64,000 nt of DNA from Sophora flavescens (lineage: Eukaryota > Streptophyta > Magnoliopsida > Fabales > Fabaceae): contig CM061070.1 of NCBI GenBank assembly GCA_030762895.1, forward strand, positions 98,970,759-99,034,758. Reading direction: 5' to 3'. This document shows, piece by piece, positions 60,020-64,000 of this stretch; within the stretch, counting starts at the first letter, position 1, and every line of letters begins with the position of its first letter. Both the position numbers and the translations under genes were made by a program. The notes under the pieces were generated by a model, which had not been told where the DNA came from, searched no databases, and saw only the letters and a list, made by a program, of their open reading frames with translations.

Positions 60020-61637
60020 TGATGAGTGTGATTCCACCTCATCTTTGTCCATCATTTTGCATGCATTTTCATGTAGTTTAGGCATATTTTTATTAGATTT
60101 TAGGTTAATTTTCCTTTGGAACGGGTAAGGCGGTTTTCGTGTGTTGTTTTGCAGATATCAAGGGTAAATTGCTCAAGATCAACCATGATGAAGTTTGGAT
60201 GAAGATAGAGCTTTAAAACTGAAGAAAATGAGCCAAACAGAGCCCATCACGGCCTAGCCGTGATGCCCATCACGGCCTAGCCGTGATGCCACATCGAGCA
60301 AAACTGAAAAAGAAGATGCCACAGGCCAAGCCGTGATGCCCATCACGGCCTGATCGGATGAATAGCCATCACGGCCGTGACCCAAAACCACCACAAGTCA
60401 GAGCACATCACGGCCCAGCCGTGAAATTCATCACGGGCCATGAAAGGAAGGCTCGCGTCGCGAGCAACATCTCGCGTCGCGAGAAATTGAATTTTCCAGA
60501 TTTGCAGAGGCAGAGACCGTCACGGCCTGGCCGTGATGGCCATCACGGCCGTGACGCGCTTTACTTGGACCTGAAGAAACCGAAATAGATCATATTTTGA
60601 GTTGGTTTGGGACTCTAACTTCCCCATTTCTATAAATATGGACCAGGGCATCAGATCTGAGCATGATCAACACATTAGGGGCTACTACTCTAGGCATAGA
60701 TTTAGGATCTCTTCTCCTCTTCTCCTCTCTTCTCTTTTCTGATTTTTATTATGTTGTCATCCCAGCTTGTCATCTCCATGGCAAGACTGGAGTAGTAGCA
60801 TAGTTTCTAGGGATTAGGGCTCTGCCCAAGGTTTGTAAACGATGTTAATTTGATGTTGAAACCATTGTTGATTTCATAATTGTTTTAGATATGATTTCTA
60901 GTGTGTTAATCACTCATAAATTTCGGCAACCGTTTATTTACGTGACATAGATGTTCTAAGGAGGAACCTAACGGTGAACTTAGGATCTCTAGGGTGATTC
61001 ACTCGTAAAGCCCGGCAGCCACTGGTTTGTGAGATGTGAATGATCCAAGGAGGAACCTAGCGGTGAACTTAGGTTATTTGCATGACCGAGACATTTCAAG
61101 GAGGAACCTAGCGGTGAACTTGGGTGTCGGACCTATAGAAGTCAGACTTGGGACTGAAATCACGAGAGTTAGAAGCCGTCCCTCGAGGAGCAACGAGTTG
61201 TCACGAAACGCAAAGGGTCCAATCTGGGATCGACTACCACGAGAGTAGGGGTCGGGTCAATTGGGCACGGCTTTTGTAACCCGAGAGGGAGCTTAAGCTA
61301 TCAGAGGATAAACTCGCCTTCAAGGCAATTTCGCTAATCAACAAAGGTAAATCAGTTAGCAACATAAACAACCTCAAAGGTAACCCAAATCCCTAGGAAT
61401 CCGTTTAGATAAAAAAATCCCAAAAACATTTGTTTTCTGCTCATCTATCTTTTAATTTTCCAATTCAAAACCTTTTTCAAAACCCCCTTTACAAAGTCCA
61501 GATATAATCGATTAGAATTTAATTGCGATTCGAGAACACAGTCTCTGTGGGTTCGATATCTTTTATTACTTGACGGCAGTCCGGTACACTTGCCGGATAC
61601 GCACGAGCGTCGTCGCACGTCGACTGACGCGACATCA
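60020..61637 (+). repeat. 3' LTR of the Athila-type element
   Basis: 1618 bp. The 29-bp difference from the left LTR is accounted for by about 25 bp in the palindrome array and 4 bp near 61612-61622, where GTCGTCGCCGTCGTCG is shortened. Only a few single substitutions were seen elsewhere (for example near 60571, 60592 and 60890). Confidence 0.95.
60245..60555. repeat. CATCACGGC/GCCGTGATG palindrome array, 3' LTR copy, rearranged
   Basis: Starts with two units identical to the left LTR, then diverges: the third and fourth units are lost, and after ACTGAAAAAGAAG comes a different set (GATGCCACAGGCCAAGCCG) before rejoining at AATAGCCATCACGGCC. Confidence 0.93.
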
Positions 61638-62065
61638 TAGATCAAACTGTCTATAGAGGTATGATTGACTCTCTACTGTACTTAACTTCAAGCTGACCTA
61701 GCATTCAATTTAGTGTCTGTATGTGTGCTAGATTCCAATCTGATCCTAGAGAATCTCATATTAAGGCTGTTAAAAGAATATTTAGATATTTGCTTGGAAC
61801 TACTAATCTTGGTTTGCTGTATTTAAGATCAAAAGATTACAAATTAGTGGGATATTGTGATGCTGATTTTGCTGGAGACGGAATAAAAAGAAAAAGCATT
61901 AGTGGAGGATGTCACTCCATTGGAGCAAGTTTAGTCTCATGGTCGAGCAAGAGGCAGACAACCATTGCCCTGTCTACTGCTGACGCAAAACATTTCTGCT
62001 GCTAGTTGCTGCTCTCAACTCTTATGGGTAAACATCAACTTGAGGATTACTCTATTTATGAACAT
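61638..62065 (+). pseudogene. Ty1/copia pol, right part (RT end and RNase H)
   Basis: Resumes exactly where 54048 broke off (DQTVYRGMIDSLLYLTSS), with a stop near 61695, then ARFQSDPRESHIKAVKRIF, GYCDADFAGDGIKRKSISGG and LVSWSSKRQTTIALSTADAK. A frame shift follows near 61990 and the copia reading ends after a segment equivalent to LEDYSIYEH. The element is cut there by a Tekay-type LTR, so its RNase H end and 3' LTR are missing. Confidence 0.92.
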
Positions 62066-62668
62066 TGTAACACCCTGTTTTTCGTATGCTTCTTTATCAA
62101 TAAATACATGCTTTAATATAATTATTTGTGATAAAATCCAGAAGATGATTTTATTTTAAATAAAATTACTTTCTTGTGTAGTTTTACTGTATGAAATCAC
62201 AGTAAAATTTTCGGTCGAAAATTCAGACGAAAGTCAGTCTGGGTTTTCACAGCCAGTACAAGTTTACTAAGCTAGAGACCTAATCTTGACTCGTGAACGA
62301 GACGATTAGTGTTTTTTGATGTTTTATGTGGGTTTGGAGTTTTTCAAAAAAATCTTGTTCGGTGCAAAATTCCAAGTGCTACCCGGGCGAAATCGTCGGG
62401 AAATACGATCTGGAAAGTCATCTGATGCGCAATGGAACAGAGCAAAGAGGGAATGGAATGACTGATGTGAAAGTTATGACACCTTTTCAACAAGCCATAC
62501 TTCACTTTTTCATCAAATCACCTTTTCTTACATTCTCTCTCCAACCTTACCTCCACATCATACCTCCACCTTACCACACCTTACCCTCTTTCTTTTCCTA
62601 CAAGCAAACCAACTTTTCTTTCTCTTCTTTCTTCCTTCCCGCCGTGATCCCTTCTTATTCTCCCCCCT

Positions 62669-62676
62669 CTATATAA
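62669..62676 (+). promoter_or_regulatory. TATA box of the Tekay-type LTR
   Basis: CTATATAAG after a TCCCCCCTC tract, about 600 bp into the LTR, the same arrangement as at 47244. Confidence 0.6.
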
Positions 62677-63099
62677 GCTTCAACTTACAACACTTAATCA
62701 CTTTTCTTCACTTCACACATTTCATACTTACACTTATTTCCTTATTTTCTCTTCTTATCTCTTCTAAAGTTCATCTTTTTATCAAGATTTTTACTTTAAG
62801 TTCTTCATCAAAGTTATTCATATTGTCGAGGGTAATGATCCTATGTTGTTTATTTTTCAAGTTCTTGTCTTTATGTTCATAGTTTTGCTTTAAGTTTCCT
62901 TTAAGCTTTCAAACTTCTAAAATCTCTTAAAAATGGTAGAAAACTCCGTTTGAGTTGAAACCAATTTCTATGTTCTTATTTTTACTCCTAATACAACATA
63001 ATAAAAGGTTGTGTAAAACAAAAATTTCTAACCCTATTTTCTTGATGAGACCGAAACCATGCTTTTTGGTTTTGGTGGGTTTTGTTTAACTTTGCTTGT

Positions 63100-63990
63100 A
63101 TGGACTTGTATTTGAGTTCTATTCCAATATGATCATGACCAAGGGCTCCTTTGTACTAAAGGATGTTAGGTTTAAGTGATTGGAAAAGTTTAGTGATTTT
63201 ACCCATTTTCATGTAAAGGCCTAAACTTTAAGTAGTTTAAGACATTGATGCTTAGTTGATGTTTCTCCAAAGTGATCATGGATTAAGGCTTCTTGATGTA
63301 TAAGGATGCTAAATCCAAGGGATTGGAAAGTTTGAGAATTTCTAACCTTTATTTTGTATCAAGGCCGAAACTTTAAAGGTTTTTGGCAAAAATATTAAGT
63401 TTTGTTTTCTTCCAAAATGATCATAGATTAAAGCTCCTTATAATAAAGGATGCTATGTCTAAAGTGATTGGAAAGTTTAAATCTTTTTCATTAAGTTCCC
63501 TATGATGGCCGAAACTCATATGTTTGGACCTAGGAATGTGTTGTTTTGTCCTTCCAAAATGATTAAGGATTTAAGCTTCTTTATGTTAAAGGAGGCTATG
63601 TCCAAAAGATTGGAGGATTTAAAGATTTTTAGTCTTACAAACATGTCAAGGCCGAATCTAGGTGTTCATGGCCTAAGACATTTGTTTTTTTTTTTTTTTC
63701 CATTTTCCAAAATGATCATGGTTTCAAGCTCCTTACTATGTATGGATGTTAACCTAAAGAGATTGGAAAGTTTAGAAATTTCTAGCCTATTTATTAGTGA
63801 AGGCTGAAAACCCTAGGTCAAGTACTTAGTGGGATTTTTAATTCAATATTGTTAAATGATTGGTGTTTAAGAACTTCTAGCACTTAAGGATCATAAATCC
63901 ATGAGTTGCATAAATTTTGGAAAAAAAACCCTAATCCTAAATTATTGTCTAAACCGAACCTATACCTTGTGGTTATTGTTCTTTGATTAA
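63100..63990 (+). repeat. Degenerate ~143-bp tandem repeat in LTR, six units
   Basis: Each unit has a TGATCATGG-like phrase, AAGCTCCTTA...AAAGGATGCTA, GATTGGAAAGTTT and an AAGGCCGAAAC phrase. The GATCAT/GATTAA anchors lie at 63131, 63273, 63419, 63561, 63714 and 63858, giving periods of 142, 146, 142, 153 and 144 bp. The 153-bp interval carries a T-run expansion. Confidence 0.85.
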
Positions 63991-64000
63991 GTTTTAACTC

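Larger units (their letters stand above)
54049..61637 (+). mobile_element. Non-autonomous Athila-type Ty3/gypsy element nested in copia pol
   Basis: A 7589-bp element with LTRs at 54049-55695 and 60020-61637, both TGATGAGTG...CATCA, and a perfect 5-bp target duplication TAGAT (54044-54048, 61638-61642). Primer site for tRNA-Asp follows the left LTR. It encodes gag and an aspartic protease only. From 58190 to 60019 no RT, RNase H or integrase is found, so it depends on another element. The LTRs are nearly identical outside the palindrome block and one site near the 3' end, indicating recent insertion. Confidence 0.95.
62066..64000 (+). repeat. Tekay-type LTR, 5' portion (runs off window)
   Basis: Begins TGTAACACCCTG directly in copia RNase H sequence; AACAT (62061-62065) would be its target duplication. 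It shares organisation with the LTR at 46546 (start, ATTTTCGG...AATT.CAGACG segment, TATA box, pyrimidine leader, GAGGGTAAT, repeated GGCCGAAAC phrases) but sequence identity is low, so it is another family. Confidence 0.75.

Noticed and set aside
46546..64000. Single giant chimeric element with Tekay LTRs at 46546 and 62066
   Set aside because: The two LTRs share layout but not enough sequence to be one pair, and 62066 begins inside copia RNase H without a purine tract before it.

Overview
This is a plant nuclear window, probably from a legume or closely related eudicot. It is AT-rich, its genes carry many GT-AG introns, and it is packed with plant transposons: Ty1/copia, Ty3/gypsy of Tekay and Athila type, L1 and RTE LINEs, tRNA-derived SINEs, and Harbinger, Mutator, hAT and Stowaway MITEs. 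There is no operon structure, CRISPR array or prokaryotic gene. The legume assignment is inferred from the general look of the repeats and genes and was not tested.

The only two substantial host genes lie head-to-tail on the + strand. A nine-exon REXO4-type RNA exonuclease occupies 13300-17251. A seven-exon RTN4IP1-like mitochondrial NADPH oxidoreductase occupies 19623-25688 and has a one-base frame break in exon 5. Other host-gene remains are one GH17 glucanase exon (34409-34568) and a broken Cu/Zn superoxide dismutase copy (44199-44437).

Layout: 1-2821 is the end of a minus-strand Athila-type element (internal part, tRNA-Asp primer site, LTR). 2905-3743 is an L1 remnant. 4244-9277 is a complete but mutated minus-strand copia element with two LTRs and a GATTT target duplication. 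11156-11883 is a 5'-truncated RTE LINE and 12639-12838 a SINE. The two genes follow, with MITEs between them and a decayed copia element in the last intron of the second. 26780-39641 is a MITE-rich intergenic stretch with small tandem duplications. 40047-44005 is a hairpin-rich repeat split by a 3.5-kb solo LTR. 46546-62065 is a nest: a 4.7-kb Tekay-type LTR, its primer site and broken gag run in frame into a Ty1/copia integrase-RT-RNase H region, and that copia region is itself interrupted at 54049-61637 by a young non-autonomous Athila-type element that encodes only gag and protease. 62066-64000 is the start of another Tekay-type LTR.

The most unusual structures are the arrays of CATCACGGC/GCCGTGATG palindromes in the LTRs and interior of the Athila-type elements, the in-frame gypsy-gag/copia-integrase fusion, an acidic-tailed reading frame inside the Tekay LTR, a promoter-proximal duplication in that LTR, and a ~143-bp tandem array in the last LTR.
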